Shown: in pieces, positions 1 to 8,747 of the stretch
How positions within the stretch are numbered: position 1 is the stretch's first letter
Layout of the letters: each line of letters begins with the position of its first letter
Assembly (NCBI GenBank): GCA_052034255.1
Contig: JBPOIU010000078.1
Location: forward strand, 1-64,000
Reading direction: 5' to 3'
DNA length: 64,000 bases
Origin: JADJEK01 sp052034255
Lineage (GTDB): Bacteria > Planctomycetota > B15-G4 > JADJEK01
Translations under genes and position numbers: made by a program
Notes under the pieces: generated by a model
Seen by the model: only the letters and a program-made list of their open reading frames with translations
The model's database searches: none
What the model was told of the DNA's origin: nothing

Positions 1-24
1 TTGTTCGCGTCATTCAACGCCGTA

Positions 25-139
25 CACCTGTGCCTGTTGAACGGGGCGGCGACTGCCGTCGCCTCGGACACCTGGTGCGGGATCGACGACGTCCGAGAAT
101 CGTCGCTGGACGCAACGACTCTCGGACGTCGTCGATCAG
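25..139 (+). repeat. Dispersed 115-bp repeat, copy A
   Basis: This stretch aligns without gaps to the reverse complement of 27676-27790, with 104 of 115 bases identical by my count, including a central run of 40 identical bases. Copy A contains a perfect 18-bp inverted repeat (81-98 with 120-137, loop 21 bases). The arm nearest the gene is conserved in copy B and the other arm has diverged. The copy lies downstream of the minus-strand gene ending at 204. Its function is unknown; a dispersed 3'-UTR or REP-like element is the most economical reading. Confidence 0.8.
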
Positions 140-145
140 TGCAAC

Positions 146-185
146 GACAAGGGGGCCGCCGCTCGATCGCGACGGCCCCCTTGTC
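146..185 (-). terminator. Strong hairpin after the Lys-Tyr/TPR gene
   Basis: A perfect 13-bp inverted repeat (146-158 with 173-185) encloses a 14-base loop and starts about 18 bases past the stop codon at 204. The stem is GC-rich and holds a run of five G/C pairs. The flanks are not T-rich, so it is a hairpin terminator or mRNA 3'-end stabiliser rather than a textbook intrinsic terminator. Confidence 0.7.
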
Positions 186-203
186 GGTCGATCGCCGTCT
201 CGT

Positions 204-2261
204 TCACTTGTTCTCGGGTTGCGGCTCGACCGGAGCCGGTGCCGGAGCCACGCCGTCCTGCGGCTGCGCGTCGGCCTTCGGCAACTGCGACGGATCCGGG
301 TGCTGCTGACCCTGCGATTGCAGCAGCGCGCGGATCTCACCGATGCGCACCAAGAAGCGGTCCGCGACTTTGTCGGTCGGATCGAGCGTCAGCACTTCGC
401 GGAAACCGCTCTCGGACGCATCCAGGTCGCCGGTGAAGAACGCGACGTACGCCCGCAGCACCTTGGCGTCGACGTCGTTCGCGTTGGTCTCCGCGAACAC
501 GTCGAGCGCGAGCTTGTGCTCGGTCAGCGCTTCGGGATCCGGATAGAGGTCGCGCAGGTCGGAACCGACCGACGGCCACGTCGGCAGCAGCTCCATGCCG
601 CGACGGATCAGGAAGCTCGCGTAGCTGTATTCACCGAGGGCGAACAGCGAGTGCGCCATCGCGAACTTCGGCACGGCGTTGTTGCGCTCGGCGAGCATGG
701 CCTTGCGGAACGCGTCGGCGGCTCCCGGGTAGTTGCCCGCGCGGAACTCGCGTGCGCCCGCTTCGAGGAACGCGACCGCATCGGCGTTCGCCGCGAGTGC
801 GTCGAGCTCGCGCGCGAACTCGGCGTCCATCGGCTGCTCGGGCAGCGCGGCGGCGCCTTCCGCGATCGGGTTCGTCGGCGCCGCGCCGGTCGCCGGATAG
901 ACGACCTCCGCGGGTGGGGCGTCGTAGGCCGGCACGTAGTAGACGGTGTTCGACTCGACGACCGGGACGTAGGTGGGGACGTAGCTCACGTACGTCGGAT
1001 AGACGGGGTAGGCCGGCCACCAGTCGCACCACCACCACGGCGAGTAGCAGGGGTGGTAGCCGAACGACAAGCCGAACCAGAAGTGGCTGCCGCCGTAGTA
1101 GCTGAAACCGAAGTACGGGCCGAAGCCGGCATGCCAGAACGAGCAGTTCCAGTCCGAGCCGTGGTGGTACTTGTACTTGTACTTATACTTGTATTTGTAC
1201 TTGTACTGGTACTTCGACGAGCTCGCCTTCGACCACTGCTTGATCGAGTCGGCCGAGACGTCCTGGTTCAGTCCGCTCGGTGAACCGCCGCCCGCGTTCG
1301 CCGCGGCGGAATCGGCACGGCGCGCCGATTCCGCGCGCTCGAAGCTCGAGCGCGCGATCGACTTGCGGTACTCGTCGCTCGAAGACGCGATGCGGCTGCG
1401 ATTCAGGAAAGTCGATTCGGCGCGCGCGCGCGCGGCGTCGTTCAGGGATCGGACGCGACTCTGGGTGTCCGTCGTCGTCGACGGCCGCGGCGTGAACGCG
1501 CCGGTGTCCATCGTGCGGCCGAGTCGGCTCGTGTCTTCACCGATGCGCGTCGACGGCAGGTTCGGTTGGACCGAAGTGCCGCCGCTCGAAGCGCGAACAC
1601 TGCCGCGCGACGGCGAGTAGGGGCTTTGCGACAGCGTGCCCGGAATCGAGCGTGGCGTCGCGGGGACCGAGCCGCTGCGCGGTGTGAACGTCGATCCGCC
1701 GCGAGTGCTCGGCGCTCGGCCGATCGTGCCCGGATTGCCGGTGGCCGGGAGGTTGCGCGGCGTGCTGCCGACGCTCGGAGGATCGTAGGTGCTGCCCGCC
1801 GATCGACCCGTCGACGGCGTACCGAACGTCGGACCGCGCGAAGTCGTGCCGGAGGACGTGAACGGGACGCGCGGTGCGCCGCTGCCACCGCCGTGCGATC
1901 CCGCCGACGATCGACCGCCGCCACTCGAACGGGCACCGCCGCCGCCGCTGCCCCGACCGCTACTCGACCCGAAACTCGGCGACGGGCCACTGCCGCGGCT
2001 ACCGCCGCTGAACACGCTCCCGCCGTTGCCGCCGCCGCTGTTGCGACCGCCGCCCCCTCCGCCACCGATCGAGCCGCCGCCTCCGCGGCTGCCGCCGGAG
2101 GTCACCGACTCCGACGACCCACCTCGACTTCCGCCGCCGCCGCCGCCCTTCTTGCCGCCCGCGAACGCAGCGTCCGAGAACGCGAGCAGCGCCAGAGCGA
2201 GAGCAGCGACGGTGCCCGTGACCGTCAGCGAGCGAGTGAATGTCGGATGAGGTGCGTGCAT
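204..2261 (-). CDS. Secreted Gly/Ser-rich protein with Lys-Tyr tract, Trp/Tyr-rich segment and TPR-like C-terminus
   Basis: The product is about 685 residues and its function is not known. It begins with a signal peptide (hydrophobic core about residues 13-33, cleavage expected after an AFA triplet). A long low-complexity region rich in Gly, Ser and Arg fills residues 35-330. Around residues 350-365 Lys and Tyr alternate. A segment dense in Trp, Tyr, Phe and Pro follows to about 450. The last 200 residues look like degenerate TPR helices. I chose the ATG at 2261 because GGGGA lies just upstream; an in-frame GTG at 2273 has no such site. The composition suggests an exported, possibly surface-sticky or condensate-forming protein, which is inference. 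The gene ends at a strong hairpin and may share a transcript with the HEAT lipoprotein upstream. Confidence 0.75.
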   Translation of the reverse strand: MHAPHPTFTRSLTVTGTVAALALALLAFSDAAFAGGKKGGGGGGSRGGSSESVTSGGSRGGGGSIGGGGGGGRNSGGGNGGSVFSGGSRGSGPSPSFGSSSGRGSGGGGARSSGGGRSSAGSHGGGSGAPRVPFTSSGTTSRGPTFGTPSTGRSAGSTYDPPSVGSTPRNLPATGNPGTIGRAPSTRGGSTFTPRSGSVPATPRSIPGTLSQSPYSPSRGSVRASSGGTSVQPNLPSTRIGEDTSRLGRTMDTGAFTPRPSTTTDTQSRVRSLNDAARARAESTFLNRSRIASSSDEYRKSIARSSFERAESARRADSAAANAGGGSPSGLNQDVSADSIKQWSKASSSKYQYKYKYKYKYKYKYHHGSDWNCSFWHAGFGPYFGFSYYGGSHFWFGLSFGYHPCYSPWWWCDWWPAYPVYPTYVSYVPTYVPVVESNTVYYVPAYDAPPAEVVYPATGAAPTNPIAEGAAALPEQPMDAEFARELDALAANADAVAFLEAGAREFRAGNYPGAADAFRKAMLAERNNAVPKFAMAHSLFALGEYSYASFLIRRGMELLPTWPSVGSDLRDLYPDPEALTEHKLALDVFAETNANDVDAKVLRAYVAFFTGDLDASESGFREVLTLDPTDKVADRFLVRIGEIRALLQSQGQQHPDPSQLPKADAQPQDGVAPAPAPVEPQPENK
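1167..1214. repeat. In-frame hexanucleotide microsatellite (8 units)
   Basis: Eight consecutive six-base units of GTACTT type (two with one base changed, one with a changed last base) encode the alternating Lys-Tyr stretch of the minus-strand gene. The unit is two codons long, so gain or loss of units would change tract length without shifting the frame. Confidence 0.85.
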
Positions 2262-2343
2262 GTCTGTCCCCACGATGGAAGCCCGACGGACCCTTAGACG
2301 CAGGAATCACTACGTGCTCGGACCGTACAGGCTTTCGACAATT

Positions 2344-3933
2344 CTACTTCGCTTTCACGTCGGCGCGTTCCACGCCGGGTGGAGACGGCGCGGAACGGCG
2401 TTCCGCGCACCATGCCGCGAGAGCGGTCTTGGCGGTGGTTCGCTCCGCGAGCGAACCACCGAGCGGGAAAGAACCGATCGGGGCTCCCAGCGCGCCAAGC
2501 GCTTCCAAGGCCGCTGATTGGTCCACAACATCATCAGTGACAAGCATTTGTAGCAGGTCGTCGAGGCGCTCGGCCGAACCCAGTCGAATCAGGGAGAGGA
2601 CGGCCGTCGCCCACAGTTCGTCGTGGTTCTGCCGCGCGGCGAGGGGCTCCAGCAGCGCTCGGGCTTCACGCAGGCCGCTGTCGCCCAGGGCACGTGCGGC
2701 GGCGACGCGGACCGACGCATCCGCGTCACCCAGTCCGCGCGCCACGACATCGAGCAACTCGGGCCGTCGGAACGCGCCGAACACGCGCACCGCCTGCGTC
2801 CGCACGGCGGCGGACGCGTCGGTGAGCGCTCGATCGAGGCGCGCTCGGGTGTCCGCATTCGGGGCTTCCGCATCCGTCGCGAGCACGGCAATGACGTCGA
2901 GGAGGTGTGCGCGCACGTACACGCTCGGATCGTCGAGCCGCAGTGCGTAGAGGTCGAGCATGCGCGGGCCGAGGCGCTCGAGAACGAAACGCGCATCGTC
3001 GGACGTGCTCACTTGATAGACGTCGAGACCCTGCACCAATTCGTCGACCTTCGCGAGCAGCGCGGGATCGTCGACGCGAGGCTGCTCGCGGACCAACCGG
3101 TCGCGGTTCTGCGCCCACCAAGCGTCGAAGCGCTCGATCGCCGCCTCCTGCGCCGGCAACGGCGCGTCGGCCGCGTAACCGAACGAGTCCCCGGTCAGCG
3201 ACACGAGCGCCGCCAGCGCGACTTCCTTCTCGAACGCGATGCGCGACGAACGCGGCCACTCGCGGGCGACGTTGTCCTCGTACTTCGTGTGTTCCTTCAG
3301 GACCCGCAGGCACAGCGGGACGCCGGACACGTTCTGGAACCGAAGCAGCGCGGCGGCGGATTCGACGCGCGCGATCAACGTCGGATGCATGACGTAGCGA
3401 CCGAACGTCTTGATCAATCGCGGGATCGTCCACGGCGCGCGAAGGGCGCCGAGAGCGCGAATCGCAGCGACGTGAACGATGGGATCCGGGTCGTCGATCG
3501 CGAGGCACAGCGGACCGGCCGCGGCCGGATCCAAGAGGGCACCAAGCAGCGTCGCGGCGAGCGCGCGCGTCATCGGCGCCGCGGGGGGCTTCAGCGCCGC
3601 TTCGAGCGCCGCGCGCGCGGAGGCGTCGCCTCGCGGCCACTCGCGTTCGAGTTGCTCGAGATCGTTCCACGTCGCCGTGTTGATCTTGGCGGACCAAGTC
3701 GCGTTCGGCTGCGCGCTCGCGGGCTTCGCGATCGCGGGCACGACGGCGAGGCGATCACCCCACAAGAAGTCCTCGCGTCGATTCTGTTCCGGAGGCGTCG
3801 CCGTGGACACGTCGGGGTGCTCGCCGTCATCGCACGAGACGAACGCGGTGGCGACGATCCACGTCGCGACCGCCGCCGCGGCACGCCAATCACCACGTCG
3901 CGGTGCGCGTCGAGACAACTTGAGCCTCCGCAT
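2344..3933 (-). CDS. HEAT-repeat lipoprotein, probable
   Basis: The 529-residue product has an Arg-rich N-terminus, a hydrophobic segment and a cysteine at residue 34 in an AFVSC context, consistent with lipoprotein processing. The remainder is HEAT-like helical repeats, clearest at about 105-180 and 330-440, where Ala/Leu-rich helices alternate with Asp-rich turns. Such solenoids serve as protein-binding scaffolds. The gene overlaps the 3' end of the upstream cytochrome gene, so the two are probably co-translated. The start is uncertain: ATG at 3933 has no visible ribosome site, whereas TTG at 3918 has GGAGG six bases upstream. The partnership with a multiheme cytochrome suggests a role at the membrane or in the periplasm; no specific function can be read. 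Confidence 0.8.
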   Translation of the reverse strand: MRRLKLSRRAPRRGDWRAAAAVATWIVATAFVSCDDGEHPDVSTATPPEQNRREDFLWGDRLAVVPAIAKPASAQPNATWSAKINTATWNDLEQLEREWPRGDASARAALEAALKPPAAPMTRALAATLLGALLDPAAAGPLCLAIDDPDPIVHVAAIRALGALRAPWTIPRLIKTFGRYVMHPTLIARVESAAALLRFQNVSGVPLCLRVLKEHTKYEDNVAREWPRSSRIAFEKEVALAALVSLTGDSFGYAADAPLPAQEAAIERFDAWWAQNRDRLVREQPRVDDPALLAKVDELVQGLDVYQVSTSDDARFVLERLGPRMLDLYALRLDDPSVYVRAHLLDVIAVLATDAEAPNADTRARLDRALTDASAAVRTQAVRVFGAFRRPELLDVVARGLGDADASVRVAAARALGDSGLREARALLEPLAARQNHDELWATAVLSLIRLGSAERLDDLLQMLVTDDVVDQSAALEALGALGAPIGSFPLGGSLAERTTAKTALAAWCAERRSAPSPPGVERADVKAK

Positions 3934-4957
3934 CGGACAGGAAAGGAGTCCGCTTCATCAGCACTTTGATCTCGGCGGACGTCGCGCCCTCGACGAGAGG
4001 CACGTGCAACGTCGTGCGTTCGCCCGACGGCAATTGCGTGTTCGTCTTGCCGAACTCGTCGCGGTAAGGGTTGCGCAATCGCACGCGAGCGCTGCCGCCC
4101 TCTTCGCCCGGACCGAGTTTCGCGATCGGGCCGACTTGTTCGCCGCGGGCGCCCAGCAGTGTCACGACGACATCGACCGCGCGGTGGCGCGCATCGGTGG
4201 GGAAGTTGTGCGCGCAGCCGGTGTTCGTCAGCGTCACGTCCAACACCCTGCCGCCGTCGTCCGCGGCGCTCAGCGCGAAATCGACGGTCGCCGCGCTGGC
4301 AAGCAGCTGCGCGTCCTTCCCGCCGTGCGACGCATGCGATCGCCCCTTGCGGGCTGGTTGAGTCGCGGTGGCGGGGCGGTCCACTTCGGGCATGTGGCAG
4401 CCGTTGCAGTTCGTGCCGCGCAGCGCCGGCGCGCTCGCTTCCCACTCGTCGATCGTGTTGTGCTGGTTGTGGCACGGAGCGCACAGATCGGTGCTGGTCA
4501 GCTCGGGGCGGAACACGGGATTGCAGGCCCCGGAGAGCCCGGGGCGCGAGGCCGCCACGCCCTCACCGACGCGGTGACACGACAGACAGTCGACGCCCTC
4601 CGCGCGTGCGGTCTCGCGCGTCAGCACCCGCGCCGACTTGCCGAGACCCGCTTCGAACACCGGACGCGGAGCGTGGCACGGAATGCAGTCCTTCTTCCGG
4701 AACCCGTCCGCCATGTCCTCGCGGCGCACCAGTGGATTGAGGAACGCGATCGCGTGCTGGGAGTCCTTCCACTCGTCGAACACGTCTTCGTGGCACGGCT
4801 GACACGATCGCGAATCCGGGAAGCGCTCGTCGAACGTCGGCCCCGTCGTCGGGGCGCCGGAATGCGCTGCGTTGCCGCCGTCACCGCCGACGGCGAGCCA
4901 GACGGCGCCACCGCCCAGCGCGATCAACAGCGCGCCAGCGATCAGGGCTCGAGTCAT
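3890..4957 (-). CDS. Five-heme periplasmic cytochrome c (cytochrome c554-like)
   Basis: This 355-residue protein has an N-terminal hydrophobic signal or anchor (residues 4-24) and five CXXCH heme-attachment motifs starting at about residues 52, 91, 124, 159 and 184. The arrangement resembles the multiheme cytochrome c554 group, which carries electrons in the periplasm of respiratory chains. Residues 220-355 carry no heme motifs and form a beta-rich domain. No partner oxidoreductase is adjacent; the neighbours are HEAT and TPR proteins. The stop codon lies inside the start of the next gene. Further His residues between motifs could be distal heme ligands. The electron donor and acceptor cannot be deduced from sequence. 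Confidence 0.85.
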   Translation of the reverse strand: MTRALIAGALLIALGGGAVWLAVGGDGGNAAHSGAPTTGPTFDERFPDSRSCQPCHEDVFDEWKDSQHAIAFLNPLVRREDMADGFRKKDCIPCHAPRPVFEAGLGKSARVLTRETARAEGVDCLSCHRVGEGVAASRPGLSGACNPVFRPELTSTDLCAPCHNQHNTIDEWEASAPALRGTNCNGCHMPEVDRPATATQPARKGRSHASHGGKDAQLLASAATVDFALSAADDGGRVLDVTLTNTGCAHNFPTDARHRAVDVVVTLLGARGEQVGPIAKLGPGEEGGSARVRLRNPYRDEFGKTNTQLPSGERTTLHVPLVEGATSAEIKVLMKRTPFLSDAEAQVVSTRTATW

Positions 4958-5158
4958 CGTGTTGCCGCTCGCATTCGATCGAGGCCATCCACGTGTCGCA
5001 TGGGATCCTCAGCGTCGCTTCGCCGGTGAAGACAACTGCGTGGGTGGCAGGGCCCGCACGGTCTTCGACGTCGCGCCGAGCGTCGGTCCGTCAAGACCAC
5101 TTCGTACGGCGCGTGTCGTGTCAGCGACGGGGACACGCGAGCAAACGCAGGGCCACGC

Positions 5159-6475
5159 TCACTTCTGGTTCGGAGGCAGAAAGGCCTTCTCGTAGCGCGA
5201 GTCGTTCAACATCGGTTGGAACTCGGGATACAAGTTCGGCAGTTGGGTCACATCCGTGCGCTCGAGCTTCGTCACGTGCTTCGTCGCATCGCTGTAACGT
5301 CCCATCCCCGCATAGGAACGCGCGAGGGAGAGGTTCAACCACTCCGGATCGGCTGGTTCGCGATCGACTTTCAGGGCCTCCTTGAGGTCCCGATTCGCTT
5401 CCTTCCACTTGCCGAACTCGAGCAGGAGGTCGGCGCGCTTGTAGCGAGCGCTGATGTTGGAGCTGTTCTTGTCGATCTGACGATCGAGGTCTTCGGTCAC
5501 GATCTTGACGCCCGAATCATCTCCGAGCTCGTTCATTCCCTTGGCGGCGTCGCGCATCGGTCCGCGTGGCAGGAGCTTGATCGAATCGCGCAGGACGCGC
5601 AGGACTTCCTTGCGTGTCGATGACTCCTTGCGAGCAGTCGCCATCAATCCCGCTACCGCCTGGGTACGAAGCCCCACGTCGGTGTTACCGGCCAGCAGCA
5701 CCGCTTCCAGCGGTTGGATCCCGGCCGCGACCGGCCGTTTTTCGAGGAACGTGACGCCCGCACGGATCAGCGCGTCGCTGCGCGGGTCCACGCCGAGTTC
5801 CTTCTGGATGCGGGCAACGACGTCCGCGGAGCTCTGCTTCGCTTCGGTCTCGGCCAGCGCCGTGATGGTCGCGGCGACCAAGTTCGTGTCGGCGGACTGC
5901 AGGAACGGGATCAGCAGCGGCTCGGCCTGTTCGGAACCGACGCGACCGAGGGCGACGATGGCTTCGTGGACGACCTCGGCTTCCGGGTCGGCGAGGCGCT
6001 CGGTCAGGAACGGCACCAGGGTCGCGTCGCCGCAGAGGCCGAGCGCCAGCACTGCATTCCGTCGCCCGAAGCGTTTGCCTTCGGTTCCGAGCTTGCGCAG
6101 TTCGTCGACGACTCCCGGGACGCCGCTGCGCGCGATCGCCTTCGCCGCGTTCACTCCGGCGTTGACGCTTCCGGGATCGCCGTCGGCGTGATCCATGACC
6201 GTCAGCAGCGGACGCAACGCCGGCGCGCCCAGCTTCGCCAGCGCGTCGATTCCGTTCTGGATGAACCCGAGCGATTCGTCCGACGACTTGCGCAGATCGC
6301 CGATGAGTTCGCCGACCTTGGCTTCGACCGCGGCGCGTTCGCGAACGGCTTCGGCGTTCGCGACGGACAACAGATCCTTGGTCGGGGACTGCGCGGGTGG
6401 AGAGGGTTCTTGGGTCGAGTACGCGGCGAACGCGCACGTCACGGCGATCAGCGTGCCCGCGGGAGAGACGATCAT
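5159..6475 (-). CDS. Exported HEAT/TPR-repeat protein
   Basis: The 438-residue product starts with a hydrophobic segment (residues 3-20) that looks like a signal peptide or short anchor. Residues 60-320 form HEAT or Armadillo-type repeats with the recurring pattern of a Pro, a hydrophobic helix, then Ala-Leu-Gly. Residues 345-435 contain at least two TPR-like helical pairs. I placed the start at the ATG at 6475 because the longer frame adds an Arg-rich stretch unlike a signal sequence. A family function cannot be assigned; scaffold or assembly roles are typical for such repeats. It follows ruvA on the same strand by about 120 bp. A weak seven-pair hairpin at 5111-5138 lies downstream. Confidence 0.75.
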   Translation of the reverse strand: MIVSPAGTLIAVTCAFAAYSTQEPSPPAQSPTKDLLSVANAEAVRERAAVEAKVGELIGDLRKSSDESLGFIQNGIDALAKLGAPALRPLLTVMDHADGDPGSVNAGVNAAKAIARSGVPGVVDELRKLGTEGKRFGRRNAVLALGLCGDATLVPFLTERLADPEAEVVHEAIVALGRVGSEQAEPLLIPFLQSADTNLVAATITALAETEAKQSSADVVARIQKELGVDPRSDALIRAGVTFLEKRPVAAGIQPLEAVLLAGNTDVGLRTQAVAGLMATARKESSTRKEVLRVLRDSIKLLPRGPMRDAAKGMNELGDDSGVKIVTEDLDRQIDKNSSNISARYKRADLLLEFGKWKEANRDLKEALKVDREPADPEWLNLSLARSYAGMGRYSDATKHVTKLERTDVTQLPNLYPEFQPMLNDSRYEKAFLPPNQK

Positions 6476-6593
6476 GCGGCGTTGTCCTCGGCGGCGACGA
6501 AGCGAGTCGGGAGAGAGAGACGATCCGCGGAGGATAACGGCCGGCGGGCGTTCGAGCACGCGCGTCGCGCCGATCGCCCGTCGCGGATGCGGA

Positions 6594-7196
6594 TCATGTG
6601 GTGGCCCCGCGCTGCATCGAGCGCAACGCCGCCTTCAGGACGTCCTCGAATGCCGCGTCTTGCGCGGCGCTCTTGAAGGCCTTGGTCGCCGCCGCATCGG
6701 CCTCGGCGCGCGGATAGCCGAGCTGTTGCAGCGCACGCGAAACGTCGCGCAGTGTTTGCGCCGCTTCGCCCGGCTCCGCGCCGTCCGCCGCGAGGAACTC
6801 GTCGAGGCCGTCCTTCAGCTCGACGATGAGGCGATCGGCCAGGCGATCGCCGATGCCCTTCACGGTTCGCAACCGGGCCTTGTCCTCACTGCGGATCGTC
6901 GCCGCGAGCTGCGCGGGCCGCAGCGCGGACAGCAGCAGCAGCGCCTTCTCCGGGCCGAGTCCGCTGACGCCGCGCAGCACGTTGAACAGGTCGCGCTCGG
7001 ATGGCGTGCGGAAGCCGAAGAGGCCGAACTGCTCGTCGCGCAGGATCAGTTGGCTGTACCAACGCGCTTCGGAACCGACGCGCACGCCGTCGCACGATCC
7101 GCGCGGAGTGCGCAGCCGCAATGCGAGTCCACCGCAGCGCACGACGACGCCGTCGTCGTCCACGCGCTCGATCGGTCCTTGAACGAACTCCAGCAT
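6594..7196 (-). CDS. ruvA: Holliday junction branch migration protein RuvA
   Basis: The product is 200 residues, normal for RuvA, which binds four-way DNA junctions and recruits the RuvB motor during recombination repair. The N-terminal OB-fold begins with a typical MLEFVQG start. Two helix-hairpin-helix motifs follow at about residues 76-90 (GVSGLGPEKA) and 112-125 (VKGIGDRLAD), and the C-terminal 50 residues form the RuvB-binding domain. RuvB and RuvC are not in the window. The gene lies between the TPR/alpha-CTD gene and a HEAT/TPR gene, an unusual setting since ruvA is usually beside ruvB or ruvC. Confidence 0.95.
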   Translation of the reverse strand: MLEFVQGPIERVDDDGVVVRCGGLALRLRTPRGSCDGVRVGSEARWYSQLILRDEQFGLFGFRTPSERDLFNVLRGVSGLGPEKALLLLSALRPAQLAATIRSEDKARLRTVKGIGDRLADRLIVELKDGLDEFLAADGAEPGEAAQTLRDVSRALQQLGYPRAEADAAATKAFKSAAQDAAFEDVLKAALRSMQRGATT

Positions 7197-7362
7197 GGAC
7201 GAGGACTCCGGAGTGCGGGCCGCGAACGTCTTCGATGCGGCACGACCGCGCGTCCGAGGCCGTGAAGGACTCCTCGACGGGTTTCTCCCCGCGGGAACTC
7301 ACGAGGTGCGGCCGCCTCGCAACTGCCGGGGAGGTCGAGCTCGTGCGTTCGTCGGAGCCGTC

Positions 7363-7395
7363 CGATGCAGTCGACCAAGTCAGTCGACTGCATCG
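7363..7395 (-). terminator. Perfect 13-bp hairpin after the TPR/alpha-CTD gene
   Basis: The arms 7363-7375 and 7383-7395 are perfect reverse complements around a 7-base loop, 12 bases beyond the stop codon at 7408. It separates the alpha-CTD gene from ruvA, so ruvA probably depends on readthrough or on its own promoter. Confidence 0.65.
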
Positions 7396-7407
7396 ACTCA
7401 CGCTCGT

Positions 7408-8712
7408 TCACCCGCGCAGGCTGAGGCCGAGGTCCGCGAGCTTCTTCTTGATCTCGTTCATCGAGGTCTGGCCGAAGTTCTTGCAGGCGAGCAGCTGTTC
7501 TTCGCTGATCTCGCACAGCTGACCGACCGTGCCGACGCCGAGGTTGTCGAGCGCCTTGCGCGAACGGACCGAGAGATCGAGCTCCGAGACGCCCTTCGAC
7601 CGCACCGCGTCGAGGTCGACCGGACGCTTGGTGCGGCGCCGACGGTCGTCGTCATCGCTCTGCATGCCGAGGCGCAGCCCCTTCGAACGAAGGATCTCCT
7701 TGATCTCGTTCAGCGACGTCTCGCCGAAGTTCTTGAACGAGAGCAGCTCGGCTTCGGTCTTGCGGATCAAGTCGCCGAGCGAGCGAATGTTCATGCGCGC
7801 GAGGCAATTGCGCGAGCGCACGGACAGCTCGAAATCGGTGACCGGGATCTTGAGGATCTGAGCGCGCTTGTCGTCCTTGCGCTCTTTCTCCTCGTCGTAA
7901 TACATGTCGTACGAGACTTCGGCGTCCTTGTAGAACATCCGAGCCATCTCGCTCGAGCCGTCGGCGGCCAGCACGAGCTTGTAGCACGACGATGCGCGCT
8001 CGTAGGACTCGGCGTCTTCGTACAGCAGGCCGAGGTTCAACAGCGCGCCGATCGACACCGGGAACACCTGCTTCAGGCGTTCGTAGTGCTGGATCGCCTC
8101 GACGTCGCGACCGAGCAGATCGAGGCGGTACGCGAGATAGAACCGCGCGCCGCGATGATCGGGTTGGATCGATACCGCGCGCTCGTACTGCGCGACGGCT
8201 TGCGCGTAGTTGCCGCGAATCTCTTCGAGACGGCCTTCGAGGAACGCGGTGTCCGCGCCTTCGGTGTCGGCCTTGCGGAACTGGCCGATCAACTTCTCGA
8301 GCCCCGCTTCGTCGGCGATGCGCGCCAGCAAGTCGCCGTACGCGACGCGGTACTCGTTCGGTTGGTCCGAACCGCCGACCTTCTCGAGCGCTTCCTTCGC
8401 GACCAGCAGGTCGTTGCGGTCGAGCGCCGCTTGGCCGACCAAGTACTGCGCGAGCGCATGCTTCGAGGCCAGCAGGATCGGCTGCGCGTTCGCGACGCGA
8501 CCTGCGCAATACAAGCCGACTCCGCGCCGGAACGCGACTTCGGGGTCGCGTGCGCCGGAGGGGTATTTCTGTTCGAGCAGCGCGAGGAAGTTCTCACGTG
8601 CACTGTCGGTGCGGAACAGCTCGCGGCGTAGCTCCATGCAGTCGGAGACCGTGAGCGGATCGCGGCGGAGAAGTTCTTCGACGTTGATCTCGAGCGCGAC
8701 GTCTTGGGGCAT
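7408..8712 (-). CDS. TPR protein with two RNA polymerase alpha-CTD-like domains
   Basis: This 434-residue protein combines about 290 residues of helical TPR-type repeats with two tandem copies of the helix-hairpin-helix fold found at the C-terminus of the RNA polymerase alpha subunit (about residues 290-352 and 375-434). The copies share the pattern LSVRSR, then LSFKNFGET or LACKNFGQT, which is the signature of alpha-CTD. In alpha that fold contacts UP-element DNA and activators. There is no alpha N-terminal assembly domain, so this is not RpoA itself. Comparable proteins are annotated in planctomycete genomes; what they do is not established to my knowledge. I chose ATG 8712 because the longer frame runs back through the promoter and into an unrelated sequence. 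A Shine-Dalgarno-like GGAGG lies 13 bases upstream. Confidence 0.85.
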   Translation of the reverse strand: MPQDVALEINVEELLRRDPLTVSDCMELRRELFRTDSARENFLALLEQKYPSGARDPEVAFRRGVGLYCAGRVANAQPILLASKHALAQYLVGQAALDRNDLLVAKEALEKVGGSDQPNEYRVAYGDLLARIADEAGLEKLIGQFRKADTEGADTAFLEGRLEEIRGNYAQAVAQYERAVSIQPDHRGARFYLAYRLDLLGRDVEAIQHYERLKQVFPVSIGALLNLGLLYEDAESYERASSCYKLVLAADGSSEMARMFYKDAEVSYDMYYDEEKERKDDKRAQILKIPVTDFELSVRSRNCLARMNIRSLGDLIRKTEAELLSFKNFGETSLNEIKEILRSKGLRLGMQSDDDDRRRRTKRPVDLDAVRSKGVSELDLSVRSRKALDNLGVGTVGQLCEISEEQLLACKNFGQTSMNEIKKKLADLGLSLRG

Positions 8713-8747
8713 CGGTCGTCTTCGTCCTCCGTAGAAGGTCCATCGTC

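Noticed and set aside
1..309. Small open frames at the left edge
   Set aside because: They cover the dispersed repeat and a terminator hairpin and show no coding character.
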